DNA of 64,000 nucleotides from Methylotenera_A aquatica (GTDB lineage: Bacteria > Pseudomonadota > Gammaproteobacteria > Burkholderiales > Methylophilaceae), in the NCBI GenBank assembly GCA_965601485.1, contig OZ271846.1, forward strand, positions 1,798,001 to 1,862,000. Direction: 5' to 3'. Every line of letters begins with the position of its first letter. The first letter of the stretch is position 1. The notes under the pieces were generated by a model. It worked only from the letters and a program-made list of their open reading frames with translations. It made no database searches and was not told the origin of the DNA. The translations under genes and the position numbers were made by a program. Below are positions 38,585 to 45,698 of this stretch, in pieces.

Positions 38585-40147
38585 TTACAATGATGGGAAA
38601 GCTACTAACGGTGCGCAAGTATTACCATTACGTGAGTACTTAGATACAAAAAGTGGTTTAGCTGTGTAGCTTGCGGACTGTGGTAATGTTGCAAATGCGT
38701 TTGGTACTGATGTGAATGTACCGCCGTCATTGCCTGTGTATTTTGTAGCACCTGCACGTTTTACAAACTCGGTATAGAAACTATTTTTAACACCGTCTGC
38801 TGACAATGCTGGCACTACATCGCCATTCACATTAGTTACAGAAGTGTTGCGCTTTTGCATTGACAATTCCACTACAAAGTCGTATTTGCCGTTTAACAAG
38901 TTGTCTTTAGATGGGGCAATACCAGTGGCGCCAACTGAAGAAGTTTGTGTTGAACCGTTAAAGATACCAGCGCCATCTAAATGACGGAAACTGAAACCAG
39001 CTGCAGATGAAACTGGAGCTGCACTGGTGTAGCTGTCTAGTGACAATACGCCAATTGCTTTTGATGGGCCACCATTACCAGCTACTGTTCCGTTAGGAAC
39101 AAGGTCAAATCTTACACGGTAGTTTAAGTTATTACCGCCCTTCACGTTAAACACGGTACCGTTTTGTGCCGCTTTTAGGCAGTTGCGTACATCGCCAGAA
39201 CCTGAGTTTTCTACCACAGTAAAACCAGCAGTCGGGTCAATGATAATTGGGTCTGCTACAGTACCTAAGTGAGCACCGTCATAACCAAAACTATCAGACG
39301 CCGCTGCTGGTGGCGTATCAGCAAAGCCAGCAGTTGAAGCGTTGCATGGGAAACCACTAAATAACCAGTTATAAGAGGTTTGTGTACCAGAACCGTCTAC
39401 ACGGCGGCAAACCACCACTGGGTCTTCTGAGCCGTCAATTGCTGACCAGTTATCGATCTTGCCAGCCAACATTGCACCGTATTGTGCGCGGCTGATATGA
39501 GTAGTAGCAGCAACTGCATCAGTGGCTACAATACCCATCATAATTTGGTTTAATGGGCTATTCGTTAAGCGGCCTAACTCAGCGTTAGATAACTGCGCCT
39601 GACCGTTTTCTGTATTGTACGGCTGTTTAAACATCGCTGGCTCAACGTCAGACACACCCATATCTGGCACTAGACCAGTATTTGATGCTGTGGCGTGACC
39701 AGTAACGCCTGGGTCGATACCTTTTAAATCGCACGACCAATTGTATGTTCTTGCTGATGAGCCTGTGCCTACTGTTGTAGTTTCTTCTATGCAACTGTTA
39801 AGATCGAGTGTTTGGATGCGTGCTGCACGAGCCATTGGATCTACACCAAATACTGAGCCACCAGCTGAACGTTTAATAAACAAGATATCAGTACCCACTG
39901 GCACACCAGTAATACCAGCCGCGGCTTTACCTAAGTAAGCGCGGTGATTTACACCAGAATCTTTACTGCGGATAGCTGTTACACCTGTTAGCATACTGCT
40001 TGAAATATCGGCCAAAAAGTTATCTGGGGCACTGGCGCCTGATAAAAATATAACCTTTGTGCCTGCTGGAATTGTTGGGCCGGCTGCTTGAACTGACATG
40101 GCCGCTAATGCTAAACCAGTCGCGACTGCAATTTTTGTAAATTTCAT
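38585..40147 (-). CDS. Secreted periplasmic-binding-protein-like (PstS-like) protein
   Basis: This 520-residue protein has a Sec signal peptide (KIAVATGLALAAMSVQAA) and the ATG is preceded by AAGGAAA. The fold looks like a type II periplasmic-binding protein. KVIFLSGASAPDN opens the first lobe, and VVCRRVDGSGTQTSYNW resembles the phosphate-binding 'RSDGSGT' loop of PstS. Several cysteine pairs are present (for example around residues 119/133 and 245/268). It is longer than PstS (about 340 residues) and no pstCAB genes are nearby, so it may be a free secreted binding protein rather than part of an ABC importer. Similar proteins often sit beside surface-protein loci. It is preceded by the PEP-CTERM gene, with a stem-loop in the gap. 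Confidence 0.6.
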   Translation of the reverse strand: MKFTKIAVATGLALAAMSVQAAGPTIPAGTKVIFLSGASAPDNFLADISSSMLTGVTAIRSKDSGVNHRAYLGKAAAGITGVPVGTDILFIKRSAGGSVFGVDPMARAARIQTLDLNSCIEETTTVGTGSSARTYNWSCDLKGIDPGVTGHATASNTGLVPDMGVSDVEPAMFKQPYNTENGQAQLSNAELGRLTNSPLNQIMMGIVATDAVAATTHISRAQYGAMLAGKIDNWSAIDGSEDPVVVCRRVDGSGTQTSYNWLFSGFPCNASTAGFADTPPAAASDSFGYDGAHLGTVADPIIIDPTAGFTVVENSGSGDVRNCLKAAQNGTVFNVKGGNNLNYRVRFDLVPNGTVAGNGGPSKAIGVLSLDSYTSAAPVSSAAGFSFRHLDGAGIFNGSTQTSSVGATGIAPSKDNLLNGKYDFVVELSMQKRNTSVTNVNGDVVPALSADGVKNSFYTEFVKRAGATKYTGNDGGTFTSVPNAFATLPQSASYTAKPLFVSKYSRNGNTCAPLVAFPSL

Positions 40148-40193
40148 GATGTTTCCTTTGTATATAAAATTGTGTATCTAAGGTTTTAATCCA

Positions 40194-40225
40194 CTATTGC
40201 TTACGTAATTAATACCAAGCAATAG
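40194..40225. repeat. Stem-loop between the PEP-CTERM and PstS-like genes
   Basis: A perfect 9-bp inverted repeat (CTATTGCTT / AAGCAATAG) with a 14-base loop lies in the 98-bp gap between two minus-strand genes. No U-run follows on the minus strand, so it is better explained as an mRNA-stabilising or partial read-through structure than as a full terminator. Confidence 0.5.
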
Positions 40226-40245
40226 CGAGTTGTAGTTTTTTAAAA

Positions 40246-41100
40246 TTAAGCTTGTTTGTTACGACGACGTGCAATAGCACCAACTAAACCTAAACCAGCC
40301 AATAACATGGCATACGTTTCTGGCTCTGGTATTGGTGCAATTTGTGGTACGGCCGCAATTTGTAAGCGCCATTCGTTATTTAGAAAGTAAGTTTTTGCAG
40401 TGACTGCTATACCATCAACTGAAGTTAACTGTTGCACGAATGATGCTGCTGCGCTTGAACTTTGTGTCGTTTGTGCAAGAAAGTATAAGTTTGAAGTTGC
40501 ACCAAATACGTTAGTAGTATCAGATAAATTACCGTTATAACTTGCGCCACTATTGCCTGCATAGGCTGCGCCATTATCAGCAATAGTTAGCGCATAGGTA
40601 TCCGTGGCTGCGCTTGAAATATAACCGTTTGAAGCAGGTACGTAAGCATTTAAGATTGTAACGGCTGCTTTTTCTTGGTTGTTGCTTGGCGTATGTGCTA
40701 AACCATTTGCATCTTGTGTAATCAACAAGCGAGTACGGCCTACACTGTCAAATGCTGCCAAGTTCCACTGAGCATTTGCAACACTACCACCAGCAAATGC
40801 TAAACCTGTTAACACGTCATCAAAAATAACGCCATTTGAGCCGATTAATGATGATCCTACTTTTGCATTAGCTAGTAATGTATTATTGCCTGAGGTTGTT
40901 GTAAATTGATCATCACCCACTAAGTCATTTAAAAACTTGTCCCAGTTTAAATCGTACGTATAACCAACACCTGCATCAGCATCCCAAGCACTGAAAACAA
41001 ATTCAGAGTTGCCGTTGTTTGTTGAAATGTCAGCGTTTGCAGACATTGCCGTTGCTGATAAAACTACTGCAGCAACTAAAGCTTTTAATTTAAATTTCAT
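40246..41100 (-). CDS. PEP-CTERM sorting-domain protein
   Basis: This 284-residue exported protein has a signal peptide (LKALVAAVVLSATAMSANA). It ends with a PEP-CTERM tail: PIPEPETYAMLLAGLGLVGAIA followed by the basic RRRNKQA, i.e. PEP motif, membrane helix and Arg cluster. The mature part is Asn/Thr/Ser/Ala-rich with no cysteine and no recognised enzymatic domain. It should be exported, cut by XrtB and delivered to the surface or matrix. An AGGAGT-type ribosome-binding site precedes ATG 41100. A cluster of dyad elements in the upstream 515 bp may place it under EpsA control. Confidence 0.9.
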   Translation of the reverse strand: MKFKLKALVAAVVLSATAMSANADISTNNGNSEFVFSAWDADAGVGYTYDLNWDKFLNDLVGDDQFTTTSGNNTLLANAKVGSSLIGSNGVIFDDVLTGLAFAGGSVANAQWNLAAFDSVGRTRLLITQDANGLAHTPSNNQEKAAVTILNAYVPASNGYISSAATDTYALTIADNGAAYAGNSGASYNGNLSDTTNVFGATSNLYFLAQTTQSSSAAASFVQQLTSVDGIAVTAKTYFLNNEWRLQIAAVPQIAPIPEPETYAMLLAGLGLVGAIARRRNKQA

Positions 41101-41343
41101 TCTAATTACTCCTAAATGTATAAAAAAACAATTGAACTTCTAAAACAAACTACCAAAACTTCTAAAAACTGTCGTCAATCTGTCGCTAAATATTAGCGCC
41201 GTTTAAAACCATTTAAAAAATTTACTTGCAACACCCTTTAAAATTAAAGCGCCTAGCTTAAATACTCAAGTAAACAACTGCTATCGCATTACGACAGGTT
41301 ACACATAATAAAGTAGCAATGTGAATCCTTAATGATGAAATTA

Positions 41344-41359
41344 TAGTCTGTTCGGCTTA
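41344..41359 (+). promoter_or_regulatory. Candidate EpsA-type dyad, imperfect copy
   Basis: TAGTCTGTTCGGCTTA, preceded by TA, agrees with the minus-strand reading of the 59053-59068 site (TAGTCTTTTCGGACTA) at 13 of 16 bases. It lies in the shared promoter region of the PEP-CTERM and dsbC-like genes. The regulator assignment is inference. Confidence 0.3.
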
Positions 41360-41469
41360 CTTGTTTATTGGCTTGAAATTAACAATTATTATAATCTAAA
41401 CGAATACGTTATTGCTTTTACTATATTTAGACTATAACGCTTTAATATGACATGCATTGAAGGTGGGCG

Positions 41470-41485
41470 TAGTCCTAACGGACTA
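41470..41485. promoter_or_regulatory. Candidate EpsA-type dyad operator
   Basis: TAGTCC-TAAC-GGACTA is a perfect 6-bp-arm palindrome followed by TAAG. It shares the TAGYCC-N4-RGRCTA pattern with sites at 55810 and 59053. Here it is 131 bp upstream of the dsbC-like gene and about 370 bp upstream of the PEP-CTERM gene. Binding by the LuxR-type EpsA encoded nearby is inferred from motif type and distribution only. Confidence 0.4.
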
Positions 41486-41615
41486 TAAGAAACACCTCTA
41501 TTTGTAGTCCGCTTGCGTTGCGAAAAAAGCTGCAGCAAGGCAGCACGGGACGTCATCAAGGCGTCATTTTTTGTTTATATGATATATTCATTTTTAAATT
41601 ACAGAAAGCACCGTT

Positions 41616-42380
41616 ATGGAAAACAAAATCATGAAAAATCAGTCCATGTCTTATTTCAATCGCACGCTTGCCGCATGCTTTGTTTCAACTGGTTTAATTG
41701 TATCAACAATGCCCGTTTTTGCCGATCAGGCTAGTGATATTGCAGGCATAAAAGCTAACCTAGAAAAAAGAAAGCCGCCTTTGTCGGCAAAAAGCATTAA
41801 GGAATCACCGATTGCTGGTGTATACGAAGTGTTTGCTAATGGCAATATTTTTTATGTAGACAAAACCGTTTCTTATGTATTTGTAGGCGGATCACTATTA
41901 GAAGATGCCACCAAGAAAAACTTAACCGCCGAACGCTTAAGCGAATTAACCAGTATTAAATTTGACACATTACCGTTTCAAAATGCCATTGAAATTAAAA
42001 AAGGCACTGGTGCATATAAATTTGCTGTTTTTTCGGATCCCGATTGCCCGTTTTGCAAAACGCTGGAACAAGGTCTTGATAAATTAGCACTTACTGATTA
42101 CACCGCTTATGTATTTTTATTCCCCTTAAAAGAGCTGCACCCTGATGCAGCAGCAAAAGCAGAATCCATTTGGTGCGCAAAAGACAAATCGCAGGCGTGG
42201 ACTAATTTAATGGTAAAAGGAGATGCGCCACAAAAAGCCACTTGCGCCAACCCATTGGAAGATAACGAAAAACTGGCAGATAAATTAGGTGTAGCGGGCA
42301 CACCGACCATTTACTTAAACGATGGCAAACAAACGCAATCGCCGCAAGATTTGGTAAAAGCCATTAAAAAAGAGATTTAA
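41616..42380 (+). CDS. DsbC-like periplasmic thiol:disulfide interchange protein
   Basis: This 254-residue protein has a signal peptide (ATG 41631 may be the true start, giving KNQSM... PVFADQ). An N-terminal dimerisation-type region follows (IAGVYEVFANGNIFYVDKTV) and a thioredoxin fold with the active site FSDPDCPFCKTLEQ. A second cysteine pair (SIWC...KATC) and the cis-Pro GTPTIY are present, as in DsbC/DsbG. It would isomerise disulfides in exported proteins. Several neighbours with Cys pairs are obvious clients: the TpsA C-terminal C-x9-C and the PstS-like protein. It is one of only two plus-strand genes. No DsbD is visible in the window. Confidence 0.9.
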   Translation: MENKIMKNQSMSYFNRTLAACFVSTGLIVSTMPVFADQASDIAGIKANLEKRKPPLSAKSIKESPIAGVYEVFANGNIFYVDKTVSYVFVGGSLLEDATKKNLTAERLSELTSIKFDTLPFQNAIEIKKGTGAYKFAVFSDPDCPFCKTLEQGLDKLALTDYTAYVFLFPLKELHPDAAAKAESIWCAKDKSQAWTNLMVKGDAPQKATCANPLEDNEKLADKLGVAGTPTIYLNDGKQTQSPQDLVKAIKKEI

Positions 42381-42389
42381 TTAGTATTT

Positions 42390-42421
42390 GCTATATGGCT
42401 AGTCATGACTGGCCATATAGC
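42390..42421. terminator. Bidirectional terminator-like palindrome between convergent genes
   Basis: GCTATATGGCTAGTCA / TGACTGGCCATATAGC forms a 16-bp stem with one mismatch or G-U and essentially no loop. It lies between the convergent dsbC-like and epsA genes. A strong U-run is lacking on either side, so termination may be only partial. Confidence 0.5.
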
Positions 42422-42486
42422 TACCTATTTAATTAATGTGAATCAGCCCAATTAATTAAATCGATATTTTTTGCAAATTTTAAAAA

Positions 42487-43314
42487 CTAATTATTTGTAA
42501 CTTTAACCAAACCAAGCTTGACGCCCTTTACAGAGGCTTGGCTGCGGTTTTGCACATCAAGTTTACGCAATATATTTTGCACATGATTTTTAACGGTGAG
42601 CGGACTAATATCCAAAATAGAGGAAATCTCCCAATTGGTTTTGCCCATATGCATCCACTGCAAAATTTCGGTCTCTCTACCGGTGATTTTTCTACTGGAT
42701 TTGCTTGGTTGCACAATACTTTTACTGTGATTACTGGTCACTCTAATCAGCGCGCAGTGCAAATATGGCATAATCAGCTCTAAAATTCTGGCATGATTAA
42801 TATTGAGTTTTTTGGATAAACGGGCAAAAACCACAAAGGTAGAAGTTCTAGTATTGTTATCACCAAAGCCATGTACTAAAAAATCACCCATTTCAGACGA
42901 TTCAAGATTTTCTTGTGCAATATTTAACACCGAAAACTGATTGTAATCAGTTGCTTTAATATTATTGGCCACCAAAACAGGTTTTGCCGATTTTTTCCAA
43001 ATTTTTAAAGCTTGTCTAGCTAAGCCTAATTCGTTATGAATAGAATGATTAAAACGCGTTTCGTCAAAATAACGCGAACTAGTAAAGTACTCAAAACTGT
43101 AATCCTCAGTTTCGTTAGACTTAACGCCAAAAATCATTACCTCGTGCGCCAGCAAATACTGAAAACCTGATTGCAGCCAATTAAACAAATGGGGACGCTG
43201 CGATAATCGTAGCGATTCTTCAATTACTTCCATAAAAACGAGGCGTTGCTCATCATCCAAGAAAATTTGGGCTTTTGCAGTCTCATCAATATTGAAGTTT
43301 GATCTGATAATCAT
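42487..43314 (-). CDS. epsA: LuxR-type transcriptional regulator EpsA (XrtB/PEP-CTERM associated)
   Basis: This 275-residue protein has an N-terminal sensory region of about 200 residues. Its C-terminal LuxR/FixJ helix-turn-helix (about 207-272) contains ITGRETEILQWMHMGKTNWE and LTVKNHVQNILRKLDVQNRSQA. There is no receiver domain and no phospho-Asp signature. The LKK-like N-terminus and LVHGFGDNNTR segment fit the EpsA regulator family that accompanies XrtB exopolysaccharide clusters. It is about 23 kb from the eps operon, unlike the usual adjacent position. Palindromes upstream of the PEP-CTERM genes and the GT4 at 57622 are candidate targets. Confidence 0.85.
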   Translation of the reverse strand: MIIRSNFNIDETAKAQIFLDDEQRLVFMEVIEESLRLSQRPHLFNWLQSGFQYLLAHEVMIFGVKSNETEDYSFEYFTSSRYFDETRFNHSIHNELGLARQALKIWKKSAKPVLVANNIKATDYNQFSVLNIAQENLESSEMGDFLVHGFGDNNTRTSTFVVFARLSKKLNINHARILELIMPYLHCALIRVTSNHSKSIVQPSKSSRKITGRETEILQWMHMGKTNWEISSILDISPLTVKNHVQNILRKLDVQNRSQASVKGVKLGLVKVTNN

Positions 43315-43466
43315 TGATTTTGCTTATTTAGAAATAAACAGCATTTATAGATTGCGATAATTGTCGCCTGATTCAGTGACAGCTTGATTAACCTTAGATG
43401 GCATTTTTATTACAGTTTTGTCGCAAATGATTAAGAGTTGAAAATCTATAAACTGTCACATTATTA

Positions 43467-44090
43467 ATGAATAATGGTGACATGAAAAGATCAGATTTGT
43501 ATGCCTTAAGCTTTTTAGTTTGGATTGGTAGCGCCAGTGTAAATACACATGCCGATGTATTGGTTGATCTGGAGGATGCAGATGAAATCAGCATTATGAA
43601 CACGCAACTGAATCATCGCTTTACGGTGAAAATTGCAGAGCCTATTGAAAACAAGTTATCGAATATGGGTGATTTAAGTACATCATCTAACAAGGCGATT
43701 AAGCAATTGCCTTTTCATGATGAAGTATTAGCCGCTGCCGATATCACTTCAATTGAGCCCGCACTGATTCATGCTGTGATTGCGGTGGAATCGAAACACA
43801 ACGCACTGGCAAAATCGCACAAGGGTGCTTATGGATTAATGCAGCTAATGCCGGCTACTGCCATGCGTTTTCATGTAAAAGATAAGCGTGATGTTGGGCA
43901 AAATATTTTGGCCGGCGCACAGTATTTGCGGGAGTTACTCACTTTATTTAAAGGTGATCTAAAATTAACTTTAGCCGCTTATAACGCAGGACCTGGGGCC
44001 GTGCAAAAATACAAAAACCATGTGCCACCATACCGCGAAACCATGCACTATGTACCAAAAGTGCTTAAGTATTATCGGCAATATTCATAA
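43467..44090 (+). CDS. Lytic transglycosylase (SLT domain)
   Basis: This 207-residue protein has an N-terminal signal region (LYALSFLVWIGSASVNTHAD). An SLT goose-type lysozyme domain follows (about 90-205) with the catalytic Glu in HAVIAVESKHN, then the family motifs GAYGLMQLMPATA, AGAQYLRELL, LAAYNAGPGAVQKY and ETMHYVPKVL. It cleaves peptidoglycan glycan strands, probably opening space for the neighbouring secretion machine. The start may be ATG 43467 or 43482; no strong ribosome-binding site separates them. It is convergent with the secretion operon and upstream of no other plus-strand gene. Confidence 0.9.
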   Translation: MNNGDMKRSDLYALSFLVWIGSASVNTHADVLVDLEDADEISIMNTQLNHRFTVKIAEPIENKLSNMGDLSTSSNKAIKQLPFHDEVLAAADITSIEPALIHAVIAVESKHNALAKSHKGAYGLMQLMPATAMRFHVKDKRDVGQNILAGAQYLRELLTLFKGDLKLTLAAYNAGPGAVQKYKNHVPPYRETMHYVPKVLKYYRQYS

Positions 44091-44170
44091 ATCCAATCCA
44101 GCAAGAATTATCCAATATACCAATACTGTTAGCAAAGCGTTCTGATTGAATGGCCATTATGGCTAAACCA

Positions 44171-44818
44171 TCATTTTCCTAGGCATAATTTCGATTTAAA
44201 GCACGCTGTGACAGGTGCAGGCCCCTCAGATGCAGGCAAATCTGTAGGTGGATTTAAGGTAGCTGGCGCCGTTTCAGTTGCTGGTACTGTTTCTGGCAAT
44301 GGTATTGCTACTGGTGGAGTTGCTGCCGCTGTTGATGGCAACGCACTTCCAGGCTCATAAACAAATCGCCATTCTTCAAATTTTTCGGCGGCGTTAAACG
44401 CTTCAAACTCTGGCGGAAGGCGTGCTTTTTTAACCGGTTTTAATTGCGAGCTGCTATAAATCCCAGTAATTTTCCCCTGCTGCAACACCAAATTCCAATC
44501 TTTATCACGTGCAAACGGGTCTGCATAAAGTTGGCGAATATGCCGTTTTACACTTGGAAATCGCGTGTCTAAGATTAAATCTTGCAAGGTTTGTGGAAAT
44601 TGTTTGGCCGTGCTAGGGCTATTTTCATAATAGCTGCCGATAGCTTTGCGATAAGCTTGGCCAATAAATAGAAGTTCTTTTTCACGCTCGCGTTGCGCGT
44701 CTTGATGCCACACAGTGCCCACACCTGCCATGCCAATACCAGCAATGGCAACCACCATCAGCAATCCAATGTAAGTAAAACCAGCTTGATGTTTTATGCT
44801 CTTACTACCAATCAGCAT
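44171..44818 (-). CDS. Minor pseudopilin lacking the conserved Glu5
   Basis: The start is set at ATG 44818, overlapping the upstream pseudopilin by 14 bases; longer frames add only residues before the leader. The leader is MLIGSKSIKHQAG, then FTYIGLLMVVAIAGIGMAGVG. The prepilin site (G/F) is intact, but position +5 is Gly instead of Glu. After the helix comes a GspG/H-like domain (QREREKELLFIGQAYRKAIGSYY) and a long Pro/Ala/Thr-rich C-terminus. It should be processed by prepilin peptidase and sit at the tip of the pseudopilus, where Glu5 is dispensable in some minor pseudopilins. It is last in the secretion operon. Confidence 0.82.
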   Translation of the reverse strand: MLIGSKSIKHQAGFTYIGLLMVVAIAGIGMAGVGTVWHQDAQREREKELLFIGQAYRKAIGSYYENSPSTAKQFPQTLQDLILDTRFPSVKRHIRQLYADPFARDKDWNLVLQQGKITGIYSSSQLKPVKKARLPPEFEAFNAAEKFEEWRFVYEPGSALPSTAAATPPVAIPLPETVPATETAPATLNPPTDLPASEGPAPVTACFKSKLCLGK

Positions 44819-45188
44819 AGGCAGTACCATCTTTAGCCAACCCCTCAGCACCGCTTTTTATATCAAAAACCATCCCTTCTAAAGGCGGCTCTGGCGGCAG
44901 CAATTGCCATGTTTCTGTGCTATTGGTAATGGGATCAAGCGGCAGGTCTCTTATGTATTTTTTTTCGACCAAATCTTTTAAACTGTTGGGGTAGCGCCCA
45001 TTATCGGCATAAAACTTATCAATACTTTCGCGCAAGGTATTTAAATCTTGCTTCAAGGTGGCCTCTTTTGCGCGGTCTATGCTACTAAAGTATTTGGGCG
45101 CGGCCAACGTTAACAACAAGGCCAAAATCGCCAACACCACTAGCATCTCGACTAAAGTAAAGCCTGATTTAACGCTAAATTTTTTCAC
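44805..45188 (-). CDS. GspG-like pseudopilin (minor)
   Basis: The likely start is GTG 45188, one base after the stop of the upstream pseudopilin; ATG 45203 is an alternative. The leader VKKFSVKSG is cut before FTLVEMLVVLAILALLLTLAAP, with Glu5 present. The soluble part has the GspG pattern (LKQDLNTLRESIDKFYADNG, RYPNSLKDLVEKKYI, LPLDPIT). It belongs to the pseudopilus of the hybrid secretion system. Confidence 0.85.
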   Translation of the reverse strand: MKKFSVKSGFTLVEMLVVLAILALLLTLAAPKYFSSIDRAKEATLKQDLNTLRESIDKFYADNGRYPNSLKDLVEKKYIRDLPLDPITNSTETWQLLPPEPPLEGMVFDIKSGAEGLAKDGTAYADW

Positions 45189-45189
45189 A

Positions 45190-45675
45190 TTACCACTTTG
45201 CATAAGGCACACCGTTAATGCCTAATTGCTGGCTCTGTGAATACACATCATATACATCATCACCCGCCACTGGTTTAGCAGCGTCACTGGTGTAACTACG
45301 CAAACCCCAGTTGTTGGGTAAGTCTTCTGTTTCGGCATTTTCAATTGGCGTCATTGGGTCTAGTGGAATACGGCGTAAAAATTTTAGTACACTTTTGTTG
45401 GCATCTTTTTCGTTTACTACGCCTTTCACCAAAACTTCTAAATTAGGTGGGTAGCCACTAGCATCAATCTGTTTCTTAATGCGGCCATCATCAGCGGCTT
45501 TTTTGTAAGCATCAATCGCCTCTCTAATTTGGCGCAAATTAGCGCGCAATTCATTTTCTTTACTGCGTTGTACCGTCATTTTTAGCATGGGCATCACCGC
45601 ACTGGCCAAAACCGCCACAATGGTCACGGTGACAATCAACTCAATTAAAGTGAATCCTTTACTAGGCATATTCAT
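45190..45675 (-). CDS. GspG-like pseudopilin (minor)
   Basis: This 161-residue protein has the leader MNMPSKG, then FTLIELIVTVTIVAVLASAVMP with Glu5 and a GspG-type domain (LRANLRQIREAIDAYKKA, YPPNLEVLVKGV, LRRIPLDPMTPIENA). It starts 23 bp after the secretin gene and is followed almost at once by two more pseudopilins. With the major GspG at 53267 this gives four pilin-like subunits for the machine. Confidence 0.87.
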   Translation of the reverse strand: MNMPSKGFTLIELIVTVTIVAVLASAVMPMLKMTVQRSKENELRANLRQIREAIDAYKKAADDGRIKKQIDASGYPPNLEVLVKGVVNEKDANKSVLKFLRRIPLDPMTPIENAETEDLPNNWGLRSYTSDAAKPVAGDDVYDVYSQSQQLGINGVPYAKW

Positions 45676-45698
45676 GGTTTCAAACTATGGCGGCGGTT

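Larger units (their letters stand above)
41101..41615. promoter_or_regulatory. Divergent regulatory region between the PEP-CTERM gene and dsbC-like gene
   Basis: This 515-bp region has no coding frame I can support. It holds a full 16-bp dyad at 41470-41485, a near match on the other strand at 41344-41359 and a half-site (TATAGTCT on the minus strand) near 41429-41436. The first dyad is nested inside a larger AGGTG...CACCT pairing (41461-41497). On the minus strand GCTGC-CTTGCT-GCAGC followed by TTTTTT (about 41541-41525) looks like a small rho-independent terminator with no gene attached, so a short untranslated RNA is possible. Confidence 0.45.

Noticed and set aside
41101..41615. Sigma-54 promoter (TGGCAC-N5-TTGC) upstream of the PEP-CTERM gene, as in PrsK/PrsR-controlled exosortase systems
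   Set aside because: No adequate match was found on the minus strand; control by EpsA through the dyads fits better.
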